Source: Pyronema omphalodes (lineage: Eukaryota; Ascomycota; Pezizomycetes; Pezizales; Pyronemataceae). From it: 64,000 nucleotides of DNA. The position numbers were made by a program, and so were the translations under genes. Under the pieces are notes generated by a model, which made no database searches, was not told the DNA's origin, and was given only the letters and a program-made list of their open reading frames with translations. The stretch lies in the NCBI GenBank assembly GCA_024516155.1, contig JAJJXM010000008.1:248001-312000 (forward strand). Reading direction: 5' to 3'. Position 1 is the first letter of the stretch. Each line of letters opens with the position of its first letter. Positions 22,934 to 32,346 of the stretch are shown piece after piece.

Positions 22934-24610
22934 TCAGTTGTCAACATCCAAGCCGTGCCACCATTCCTTAGCTTTTACACTAGGATATTTTCTGCTTACA
23001 AAGTTTCTCATGTACAAAGCAATTTCATCTCGCTTAACATGAAATGCGTGGTCAGTGACCCACGGGAAAGTATCCACAGTAACCGACATAAATACTTCAG
23101 AACGCCTCTCTCCTCGCCTAAATCTCGGTCTAGCTACTTCCCTGGCTTTCTCTAATTCCAACCAGTTTTTAACCCGATGATACGAAGTATCAGCGCCTGC
23201 CTCTACTAAAGCTTTAACCACTACAAAGTTCCCTCTATACAGCGCAAGTGTCAACGGTGTTTGTCCCATGCCATTTTCTGCATCAACTTTTGCACCCATG
23301 TACACCAGAGACTTGACCAAACTCCCAGATTCCTCACTGTCAACATATGCTGCTATGTGTAGTAACCCTGCTCCGCATGCATGGGTAACATCATGCCGAA
23401 CCCAGTATTTCAGAATATCAAAAGAACCCAAAGAGCACTGAGCCACAGCCATCATCATAGCCTGGTTCCTGACTTTCTGAGGCGCACTCTCGACCAATAA
23501 TGACACGGCATCTGTATTGTTTATAGCAGCACCCAGGGTAAGCGGAGTTAACCTCAATGGCCACTTGCAGCAGCTTGTATATCTTCGTCCGACATTGTTA
23601 AGAAAAGAAGAGCCAGGATATCCTGGTGGAGCTTCCATCGACCAGGGCTCGTATGGATCCTCATACACTACACATGTTGAAATAGCTAAGGTATTCGCAC
23701 CGGCGTCGATGAGAGTGGTCACCTTCCGCTTGTTTCCGTAAAGAACAGCTAAGTGTAACGGTGTCATCGAGTGGTAACGCTGTTCAGTGATGTATGTGTC
23801 GAGAAAGGGCCGAGAATTATGGATAACGGTCTCAATGTTACTGGATTTGGTGATGGAAGCACCGGACGAGACTAGGAGATCAACAATTTCTGGCGTTGAT
23901 ATCCTAATCGCATACTCAAGTGCAGTTGTGTATGCTGTATCGACGCCGTTTATATCGACACTCGTTATGTCAAGTAAGTTTCGAATCGTAGTGGAATAAC
24001 CTCGAATTGCAGAATAGTGCAACAGAGTCAACTTTGTCCAAGACACCCGGCAGTATGGTCTGTGAAAGTTGCGTGTTGGTGGTTCCAGACATGGACCGCT
24101 AAGCCATTCGCTTGGAACCAGAACATCTGGTACTCGAGAAGGTAGGTAGAGAAGTCGGATGGCAATGCTATAGAATGTTTTGCTAACTAGTAGAAGATCT
24201 AAAAGATAACGATAGCTTTCGTTTTCGTATGAAGGAAGACTGGGACGATATAGAGGGAAAGGCTCGTCGGGAGGAGGGCCAGAGACATGACTGAATATTT
24301 CAAACAGTATCTCTGCAGGAAAATCCAATAGGCGTATTGGTTTCGTGTGATGTTTCGGGAGAGAGCTACTGTCTGCTGAGGGTCTTTTCTTAATTGTCAA
24401 CTTCTGCTTTAATTTCTGAATTGTTACAGAAGTTCGTGGATTATCGACTATTCTTCGTACTGCGCCACTTTTCTTCAACTTTTGCCATTTGTTTCCGATG
24501 GATCGCCCTCGTTTTTCACTGGAAGGAACCATATTAATCCATTCTCGGTCATGCGTAAGAGGCCGAACGATTTCCGCGTTTGATGAGAGGACATTGCGAA
24601 CTGTATCCAT
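22934..24610 (-). CDS. F-box protein with ankyrin repeats
   Basis: Intronless gene for 558 residues, probably an SCF adaptor that binds its substrate through ankyrin repeats. The N-terminus (1-90) is basic (KWQKLKK, KLKQKLTIKKR), possibly a nuclear signal. The F-box is at about 94-155 (LLDFPAEILFEIFSHV..., LLLVSKTFYSIAIRLLY), split by a proline-rich loop of about 25 residues. Ankyrin-type repeats follow at about 193-255 (LTLLHYSAIRG, EIVDLLVSSGA), 281-310 (MTPLHLAVLYGN), 354-376 (degenerate), 414-444 (GAGLLHIAA) and 449-476 (QTPLTLALYRGN..LVEAGAD). The stop lies 87 bp from the stop of the convergent plus-strand F-box gene, so the 3' UTRs probably overlap. Ankyrin F-box proteins are numerous in filamentous fungi and evolve fast. 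Confidence 0.85.
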   Translation of the reverse strand: MDTVRNVLSSNAEIVRPLTHDREWINMVPSSEKRGRSIGNKWQKLKKSGAVRRIVDNPRTSVTIQKLKQKLTIKKRPSADSSSLPKHHTKPIRLLDFPAEILFEIFSHVSGPPPDEPFPLYRPSLPSYENESYRYLLDLLLVSKTFYSIAIRLLYLPSRVPDVLVPSEWLSGPCLEPPTRNFHRPYCRVSWTKLTLLHYSAIRGYSTTIRNLLDITSVDINGVDTAYTTALEYAIRISTPEIVDLLVSSGASITKSSNIETVIHNSRPFLDTYITEQRYHSMTPLHLAVLYGNKRKVTTLIDAGANTLAISTCVVYEDPYEPWSMEAPPGYPGSSFLNNVGRRYTSCCKWPLRLTPLTLGAAINNTDAVSLLVESAPQKVRNQAMMMAVAQCSLGSFDILKYWVRHDVTHACGAGLLHIAAYVDSEESGSLVKSLVYMGAKVDAENGMGQTPLTLALYRGNFVVVKALVEAGADTSYHRVKNWLELEKAREVARPRFRRGERRSEVFMSVTVDTFPWVTDHAFHVKRDEIALYMRNFVSRKYPSVKAKEWWHGLDVDN

Positions 24611-27400
24611 TAAGCGTTTCTAGTCGTCCGGAAAATTAAGATATTCTGTCAACTTGGGTTGTTCAACAGCAGTGTCGAAAGATTGGTGGTAGCCTTTTGA
24701 GCGAACGAAGTGTACCATAGTTACGCAGGCGAAGCGCCTCGAATCGTTATCAGCGTAACGAAAACCCGGGTGCCGTGACCTTGTGAGCCACCGGTGACGA
24801 AATTGATCGCATCATGATACATACACACACAATTGTACTGGTTCGCTTGATTATCGTATGATTCATGAGGACCTTTAGCCACGGGTCCCCATGGCACTTT
24901 TCTACGCGCCGCAATTTATGATGCACTACGCCTCAGTGTTGTATCGGCACCGGACCTTCATACGGTAAGGATATTGTTGGTTGGTAATATTTTCTGCATC
25001 ACGTATGGTAAGCAAGTCAAAAATATAACTTGGCCAATTCTGGTTTCCCTTAGAATGTGTTCCAAATGATATGTCTTGAGAAAGGCGTTGTGACTGTCGC
25101 TGGCGTGCCAAGAGAGAGGTATGCAACAATGCTGGTGTTGTGATTCAGAATCCCGCTTAGAATCTAGATTTGTGAGTATGTATCATGAGACAAGCATGAG
25201 ACAAGCAGGATGCTACAAGATTTGATTCACCCGAACTCTCTGTATCGAAACCTGAGACGCCGTAATCTAAATGCTCGCCTGGAAAATGTTCTCGGCTGGT
25301 GGAAATTCGTCAACAAGGTGAATTTTACATTCAAACCTCGCAATCCGACACAGATAACCATGGTTTGCAAGTAAGGTACTGGGGTTGAAGCTACATATGT
25401 ATCTGGCTACCGAAGTTATTAAATTTCATAAAATGTCGCTCGATTCTTGCTAGATCAATGCTTGAGTTATTACATACCCGGGATTTGGATAACTGGCGGC
25501 TGCCCTTTACGAAACATTCCAAAACGGGATTTGCCGGCCGGTCACTTGATACTCGGACTTTCTACGATGAAGACTTTCCAGAACCCCCAGTAAACTATTA
25601 GATGGTAATATATTTACAACTTGAATTATCACAGACGTAAGCTAATTTGTGCAGTATTCATACGGTATTGTAATACCCAGTTTCGCCGCGCACTAGCTGA
25701 TCGATACCCAGCAAAGATAAATAAGTACTTGTAAACGTTCGATTTTGCAATGTCATCGCATCTTAAGTAGGTATAGGAAATGGTATCCAAAGTGTATAAG
25801 ACTATATTAGAAGTGCTCCGTGACTTCACAAACGTCCAATAGCAGCGAGGTATTGAAGATGTCGATCAAGAATATTGAAGGTGATTAGAACTACTCTTTA
25901 GATGCTTAGATTGAATTGTTTCTCTGTGATATAGATGAAAACCTGAGCTATTCCAAATGTATCACTGTTAAATTTAATCGGGGCATCTCACTTTTGTGCT
26001 TCGCTATTAAGTTCTTGAAACGCTGTTTATGGTCAACAGAGTTTACAGTTGGCAGACTCTTATCAATGTCTATTGTCTACTTTATTCTTCGAAAGGTGAA
26101 CTGTATGTAATGATTGACTGTCTGCTAAAGGCAATAATCATTTCAACATCCAGTAATATCTGGCTCACTTGTTCCCATGGAAAAGGGGCTTGAAGTTGAC
26201 TACATGCCACTACTGCACATTCTAAGCCCATATTGAGTGTCCAGGCAGGTATTTCAAGCCCGATGAATATCCCCACCTCTATTTCTACCCAAAACTCTGC
26301 GTAAATGATGATGTTGTTTCGTGTGTCGCTTCGTACATAAGCTGCTGATGCCAAGCAGACTACAGACGTCTACCTTGTCACTTTTCCGTAGGAACGACTG
26401 AATGGGGTAACCCGAAAAAGATACTGTCTTGGTGGCTTTTGTAGATGCTGTTACAGGCCCAACTTGCTTAACAACACCGTCCTTCCTTTTTTGTGAGTGC
26501 GAATGCGGTCAAGTTTTGAGATACCACGGATAAAATAAAATACTAAATACTAAATTTCATTTTCTGCACACATGAGATAAAAAGGCACGCGAGGCATGAA
26601 TACATGTGAGCTCCCGACAATAACTCCTGAATTCCTGAGGAGATATAAGTATTGCTTTACGGACATTGCAGATTGTATTACTCTCTTTGACCGTCAAGAC
26701 GGCAAGACTATGGTAATTAAATAGCCTTATGTGGTATAACTGAATGGTACAAGTAAATATTGCCAAACTATCCACTGAGAGCATTTAATTCTCCATAAAT
26801 CTGACTTTCAAGTTTTTTTGTTATGTGCATCTTCCGTGGTTGACATGATTGGTTATGATACAAAGACCCATCTGGCTAGTACCTGTGGTTGCACTCTAGA
26901 TGCATGGTGGCGGTAGTAGCAAGTATGGTGCATATAGGAAAGAAAAAAAAGTCGTGGATCATATCCCAAAAACCAGTTTTAATCTCGACGTGACTCAGCG
27001 TGATCCGCGTAGAATGAGATCACTCGGTTTACGCTGTCTCCTAAATCACGCCCTTTATTGGCTGGAATTTCGTCGAGTAACATTGTGATTCATCACCACT
27101 CTCCTGTACTGAATTAACTTACCTTTGTATTCATCAATCTATTCGTATATCTGTTGTCTTCGTGTATTTCTCTATATCTATATCCGAAGCTATGCAATGT
27201 TAATGTAGGATGTTGTTGAAGGTCGCCTAGAGTCCAGGTGTCTTGGCAGCACTTAGGGCTTATGTGACTGGCACGTGGAGGTGGAGTTCACACATTGGGT
27301 ATATCTCCCTCTGTAGATGGGTAGAGCTAGATTACCATCGTTCTCAATGAATACACTCTTCCACCTCCACCTTTCTCTCGCATTCCCGTTTCACAGATGT
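24611..27400. other. Gene-poor spacer
   Basis: Begins with the promoter of the ankyrin F-box gene. Beyond that I see only short frames (below 91 codons) without domain or splice support. Confidence 0.55.
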
Positions 27401-27409
27401 ATATAATTA
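27401..27409. repeat. Left target-site duplication (ATATAATTA) of the MULE
   Basis: Nine bases identical to 27971-27979 on the other side of the element. A 9-bp duplication is the usual mark of Mutator-like insertion. Confidence 0.85.
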
Positions 27410-27504
27410 CGGAAATTATGCAGGATGCCCCCGAAAAAACACGAAATTTGCAATCTACCCCCGTCTATGCAGGATGCCCCTCGCTTAGGTAGTGAACACC
27501 CGCC
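27410..27504 (+). repeat. MULE left terminal inverted repeat (outer 95 bp)
   Basis: Starts CGGAAATTATGCAGG and reaches GTGAACACCCGCC. It is identical to the reverse complement of the right end except for one C/A difference near base 46. Confidence 0.9.
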
Positions 27505-27589
27505 CATATTGAATACAGCGCCTACAGCGCCGGGCTACATATTTTTTACGTGTGTTTTTTTTTTCTTCGCTTGCAAGTGAAGATTTTGA

Positions 27590-27874
27590 TTCCACTTCTC
27601 GATATTATCGTCAACAACGGCAACAATAGAGCGCACCAATTCGCTGACAACCAGCATCGATCCTGACGCCGCTGACCCGATCTCTCGACATGCACTACAC
27701 CTTGGAGATGATTTTCCCTCGTTTTCCGAGTTTAAACTGGCTATTCACAGATGGGCCGTAGACATGCTGTTTGACATTCGCTTTGCAAAGTCAGAGGCGC
27801 AGAAGTGGATTCAAAATTTATATCTGCAAGTAAAGAAAAAAAACATGCGTGAAAAATTTGGCGCCCGGCGCTGA
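27590..27874 (+). pseudogene. Remnant of MULE transposase N-terminal region
   Basis: An open stretch of 94 codons, without its own ATG at the start, inside the MULE. Its core at 27701-27805 reads LGDDFPSFSEFK, then LAIHRWAVDM and IRFAKSEAQKW. This resembles the segment (F-x-S-x-x-EFK-x-A-x-x-x-WAV..., KSxxxR) that begins many MULE/FAR1-type transposases before the first zinc-binding Cys. The frame runs into the right terminal repeat and ends at TGA 27872-27874, so the catalytic part is gone. The similarity is from memory of the family and needs a profile search. Confidence 0.55.
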
Positions 27875-27875
27875 A

Positions 27876-27970
27876 GGCGGGTGTTCACTACCTAAGCGAG
27901 GGGCATCCTGCATAGACGGGGGTATATTGCAAATTTCGTGTTTTTTCGGGGGCATCCTGCATAATTTCCG
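27876..27970 (-). repeat. MULE right terminal inverted repeat (outer 95 bp)
   Basis: Inverted copy of 27410-27504 with one mismatch. The imperfect extension inward to about 27823 shares CAGCGCCGGGC and a T-rich tract ending in CTTGCA with the left arm. Confidence 0.9.
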
Positions 27971-27979
27971 ATATAATTA
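27971..27979. repeat. Right target-site duplication (ATATAATTA) of the MULE
   Basis: Exact copy of 27401-27409, immediately outside the right terminal repeat. Confidence 0.85.
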
Positions 27980-29685
27980 ATGCCACCGAAATTAGGGAAA
28001 GTCAACTCAATTGAACAGAGCCGAGTTAACAGCAGGGAGAGCTTCAAGGAATACTTGCGATTCCGAACCACTAGGACTTTTGCTTAATTGTTATTGAACA
28101 AAGACATAAGGTGAAGGACTGTTGAGACGAACTTCTGGCTGATGTAAGATGGTTTTCTCCGCGTCCAGATATGTGTGACTGTGATAGGGTGTGCCCTGAT
28201 TGAAATGATAAGGCTGCCTGATTCGAACAAATGTGTGGTGTATGCGGAATTATCAAAGATAGAATATGGATTATTTTGTACTACTGAGAGTTTTTGACAG
28301 CTCCCATAGCTATTCCTCTCACAGGACCTCGGGTAGATATTACGACAGCTCCTACGACAAATTTTCAGATAGTTCATTCAAATATCCTCAGAGTAAAGCC
28401 TCGTCAGAAGCGGTGAATCCCGGCTTGACGGAATTCTTAGGTAACAGTGATACGGAGACAAAGTCTGAGCTCGTAGTTCTTTCCTCGCTCATGGTACGCA
28501 TCTTGCTGGTTTTGGAAATAATGTTGCGAAATCGTCACTATGCCTGTTGTATGGCTTGTTTCTTCATTGTTTATCTATTTTGTTTATATGTGCGTTTCAT
28601 ATTTCCTTTGACGGACTCCTTATCCTGCATAATGTCCCTCATCCTAGTGAAAGCTCATAAAGCACCTTCTCGATAAATATTTACACTTTTGAGTAAGACA
28701 ACACCAATTATGCTATGCCCTCGGCAGGAAGAATGCCGGTGTTGGCGTGAATCTTCAGTCAGGCGACCCCGCAGTACTCGCGGAATTCCTGCTGCCGTTA
28801 CATCACTTGGGTGGACAGTATGTAAGTAATAATATGCACCAAACCAAGCAAGTTAATTGCAGCGAATTTGGCCATGTCCTCCTCGCAGAATGGTAATACC
28901 CTGAACCAAATCGCCAAAGACGTACCAGAAACCATATAATTTTTAATTCGTTCGTCATTCATTTACCAGTAATAATGCCCGACCCAGAAATACAATAAGT
29001 GACAAAGGAAACAACCAACTATAATCTTGGTGGAAGTTCATCTACAGTGCCGAATATCCATCGTTGGATAATGCTAGATTCTAAACCTAACATAATTCAT
29101 ATGCATACCATAGCTATTGAAATTAATTCTAGGATGAAGCATTCTATGAATAAAGTAATCAATCGTTATCAGCAGCTAAAATTCCTGGTCATTGGTAAAG
29201 TTAGCGAGATATGTACGCACATAGATGAGCCATGATGACGTGACTGGTTTTTACATAAGTCCAACCGTCCAATCGCAGTCTGGCTCGCTGTACAGTGCTC
29301 CGTTTTTGAGAGCTGCTCAGACCCTCCTGTTCCATAGTTACCCTGAATAACGCCACACCAGTATAATAACCCTGCCATCATCTCGCACTACATGCGCATG
29401 CCCGCATCGCCGCTCTCACCGCCAGTTCCAGGATTTTATTCCGCCACGGGTCTTCCATCTCTGAAAACCCAATCTTTTTCATTTCGAACCATGAGTATTT
29501 CGATTCGCCAATTTGCTGGTACAACTAACCTCTCTTTCAGAATAGCTAAATAGGGCGTGCGACACTAGAGCCTACCGCCCTATAACTGTCAGGCGTCAAT
29601 CACACCGCCCCCTAGCGGACCATGCATAACCTTACCATGTCTTTGGGTCTTCTAGTGCAATCGCCAGTCAGCAGCCTTATAATTC
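27980..29685. other. Gene-poor spacer
   Basis: A 136-codon plus frame (28266-28676) starts with a Ser/Tyr-rich stretch (DSSHSYSSHRTSG) and ends in hydrophobic residues. I see no splice structure or family and do not call it. Nothing else is supported. Confidence 0.5.
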
Positions 29686-30345
29686 GTGCATCAAAAATTG
29701 CTTGATTGCTCAATTTGTTCGCCCCATCTCGAAGCGAGAGAAAGCCACGCTATGTCACTGGAACCAGGGTACTTGGGTTGGCACTGGAATGGGTTGAACG
29801 TAAGGTGGGCAGTACTGGGATACCAGGGAACCAGTGGGGCTTGGACATGGTACTTGAAGAGAGGTTTGAGGTTGGGGAGTCCTGTGCTGTACTTGGTAGG
29901 TAAGGAGAAGAATTGGCCAATTCCTCGTTTTCTAAACGCCATTGATATTGATCGAGTTGGGATGATTTGTATGGAGCGGAATTTCTTTCGCGTGGTCTAT
30001 ATGAAATTTTGTGTGGGGGGTATGAAAGCTCAGCAGGATGGGGGCTACGACTTGCTGATGAGAACCGGGGGTAGGGAGCATCTTTCATACATGCGGTTTG
30101 AAATAGAAGAATTATTAAATTGTCGTTGGTTAGATATCATTACACCGCTTATACATAGCATAGGGAGCATCAAGCCTATTATATGCGTGATTGCCGGACC
30201 TTGGACATATGACACAAATCGAGGTACTGATACACCGATTTTTGGGACGAAAGCCCAAATGACCCACAATGGTACTGTGGATCATTGGCTGTATTTGAGG
30301 CGCCGTGCAAATCAACCTGGAAGAAATGCGAACGAAGTGTTTTAG
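29686..30345 (+). CDS. Possible hypothetical protein, 219 residues (weak)
   Basis: This is the longest uninterrupted plus-strand frame in the gene-poor 24.6-43.4 kb stretch. It is Trp- and Gly-rich (GWHWNGLNV, AWTWYLKRG) and I recognise no domain. The opposite strand also has a 112-codon Ser/Pro-rich frame over the same bases (29750-30088), which looks as much like a fungal protein as this one. The two cannot be separated by reading. It may be chance. Confidence 0.2.
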   Translation: MHQKLLDCSICSPHLEARESHAMSLEPGYLGWHWNGLNVRWAVLGYQGTSGAWTWYLKRGLRLGSPVLYLVGKEKNWPIPRFLNAIDIDRVGMICMERNFFRVVYMKFCVGGMKAQQDGGYDLLMRTGGREHLSYMRFEIEELLNCRWLDIITPLIHSIGSIKPIICVIAGPWTYDTNRGTDTPIFGTKAQMTHNGTVDHWLYLRRRANQPGRNANEVF

Positions 30346-31427
30346 CTGGATACTCGAGGTCTATGAAAATTTCACCGGGGCCACCGGTGATCATCATTTT
30401 CGACTCTAACATCGGTTTCTCGGCATTTTTCTGCGGGGCGCATGGAGTGCTAAATCGAAAGATATATAGATGGATACACTGCCGCATTGTTTGTTGCGAA
30501 TGCAGGAGATAACTAAGTCAGAACTCAAAAAGGGAGGGATGCATCAACACTACACCGACAATGAGCACGTCACAAGATATCACAAGCCACGGATACGACA
30601 TTAGCCCCCACAGAGTTTTCAAAATTATTGGCCAATTCTTCACCTTTTATCTCGGGATCAGTTCATACTGAAATATGTTCGGAAGAAATACGAATTCCGA
30701 ACTTCTTCTCAGGCCGCGATATTTCGCAATAATCACCGAAACCAAGGGAATTGGACAGCCTCGTAATAATAATACTTAATATCAGGTTCGCCCTGAAAGT
30801 CACGGACAAAAGGATGAAAGGATTTCCAGTCAATTCAAATACACCCTTATGACTCTTACGATCATCGTTGAGTTGAATCAGGTGCTTACACAACATACCA
30901 GCGCCACCAACATGTCAGCATAATTCCTTCGTCTCCCTGGGCCTAGAATTTCGGGTTGTCAAAGAAAACCAATCAATTTAGAAACGAAAAGTACATGCGA
31001 TCGAACAATCAGACAAAATCAACAACAATTACACAATGAATTTGATTAGTACCAGAACTCATCACAAATAGCCTCCCACATACAGTAAATAATAAGGAAA
31101 ATACTGAATCGTCTCTCAGAACAGCAAAAAACTAACGACAATACCACCTGCACCAATTAAATGCATCAAAAATTAAAAATACCGCCAGCCAATCCTAACC
31201 CAAAAAGGAAACGACAGTCCAAACCGAAAACGTAAAACAGAAAAACATAAGCAATTCGAATACAAAAAGTAAAATATCACATGCAAGCAACAAACTAGTA
31301 CAAGACCCAGAAGAAGGATTCGAAACGCAAAGCACCAAGGAGCGACGTGACCAGCATCCGATCCTTGTGGTTCGCCGATCATTCTTCCTGGAACCCTGTA
31401 TCAATTCCTCCATGTACTGAGCACAAC
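30346..31427. other. Spacer, 3' flank of the 225-residue protein gene
   Basis: A/C-rich in its second half (about 30,960-31,260). I see nothing else in it. Confidence 0.5.
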
Positions 31428-32154
31428 TTAGTGACGACGTTCGTCCCGTGGGTACCTCTCGGAACCATTATAGGCACCCTCCCTCGTCATTGGCGGAGCA
31501 ATATCATCATATGGGTCATCATTGTAGTCGAAGCCGAAGATATGCGGTTCCGCGTACGGCTCCGATTGCCGAGAAAGCTCAAACGAATCATCCTGACGGC
31601 TTGATGTACGATGCGAGCGATAAGAGCTGGAGCTTGGAGGGGGTTGCGGTGCTGTTGCCACCGGAATGCGAAGCTCAACATTAATTCTTGGTTGACCCAA
31701 GAAGTCATGAGGACTGCCGGATTGGCTATAGAGGTAGCGATTCATGAGATTTGGGTCATTACGCTCCGAGATCTGGCGTTGAATCTCGGACTCGGTAAAT
31801 ACGTTCAAGGCTCGTAACTCTCTAGCAAAAGCTGCCTAGAGAGTTGTCAGTAACGTAGCTAAGAAAGGGTTGAATTTTACGTACATCCGAGGCTTGCGCT
31901 TCCAGCGAAGGTCTATACCCAACAATAGGTATTGGGCGGGCTTCTTGGTAAGAGTGGTCTTCAATTGTTGTAGCGTTGGTCGATTGACGTCCGCGTGGAT
32001 TAGGATGGTAGTACTCGTCCCGGCCCTGTTCTCTGAAGTACGCATCTTCAGATGCATAGTCTTCTGGGGATAAAGAGAAAGTGTTCACGGAACGCCTTCT
32101 GTCGGGATGAGTGTTGCGAGAGGAGGATTCGCCGCCACCAGCGTAGAAAGACAT
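31428..32154 (-). CDS. Hypothetical disordered protein, 225 residues, two exons
   Basis: Exon 1 is 32154-31885 (ATG to QASD) and exon 2 is 31835-31428 (AAFARELRALNVF to stop). The 49-bp intron (GTACGT..CTCTAG) is in phase 0 and removes a frame break, which supports a real gene. The product is hydrophilic, rich in Arg, Ser, Pro, Asp and Tyr. It has one short helical part after the junction (AAFARELRALNVFTESEIQ), then RSHRTSSRQDDSFELSRQ and an acidic Tyr/Asp patch (FGFDYNDDPYDD) near the end. There is no signal peptide or membrane span. A TATATAAA box lies about 190 bp upstream on the coding strand. I do not recognise the family and infer no function. Confidence 0.72.
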
Positions 32155-32338
32155 GTTTAAGAGCGAAGAAAGGTTATAAGGCTATGTTGAAAAATTTGGC
32201 AGTGTACGATCAAGGACGATGATAGATAAAACCGCAAGAGTTCAATGAGGAAGTATGTAGTATGCAATGCTCTCGGGGACCTAGTAAGAGTGGCTGATGG
32301 AGAGTGAACACTGTTTAGGAGGGGGATTGTAGCCTAAG

Positions 32339-32346
32339 TTTATATA
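32339..32346 (-). promoter_or_regulatory. TATA box of the 225-residue protein gene
   Basis: Read on the minus strand the site is TATATAAA, about 185-192 bp before the ATG, a normal distance for a fungal leader. Supported by position and sequence only. Confidence 0.45.

Larger units (their letters stand above)
27410..27970. mobile_element. Non-autonomous Mutator-like element (MULE), 561 bp
   Basis: The element is bounded by terminal inverted repeats. The outer 95 bp (27410-27504 and 27876-27970) match with one mismatch. A diverged inner part extends the repeats to about 27578 and 27823. Each outer repeat contains the word TATGCAGGATGCCCC twice. A perfect 9-bp target duplication (ATATAATTA) flanks it. 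Long terminal repeats plus a 9-bp duplication are the hallmark of the Mutator superfamily. The interior keeps a short frame resembling the start of a MULE transposase, so this is a deletion derivative rather than a random hairpin. It cannot move by itself. The near-perfect repeats suggest recent insertion, so a full-length parent may exist elsewhere in the genome. Confidence 0.88.
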
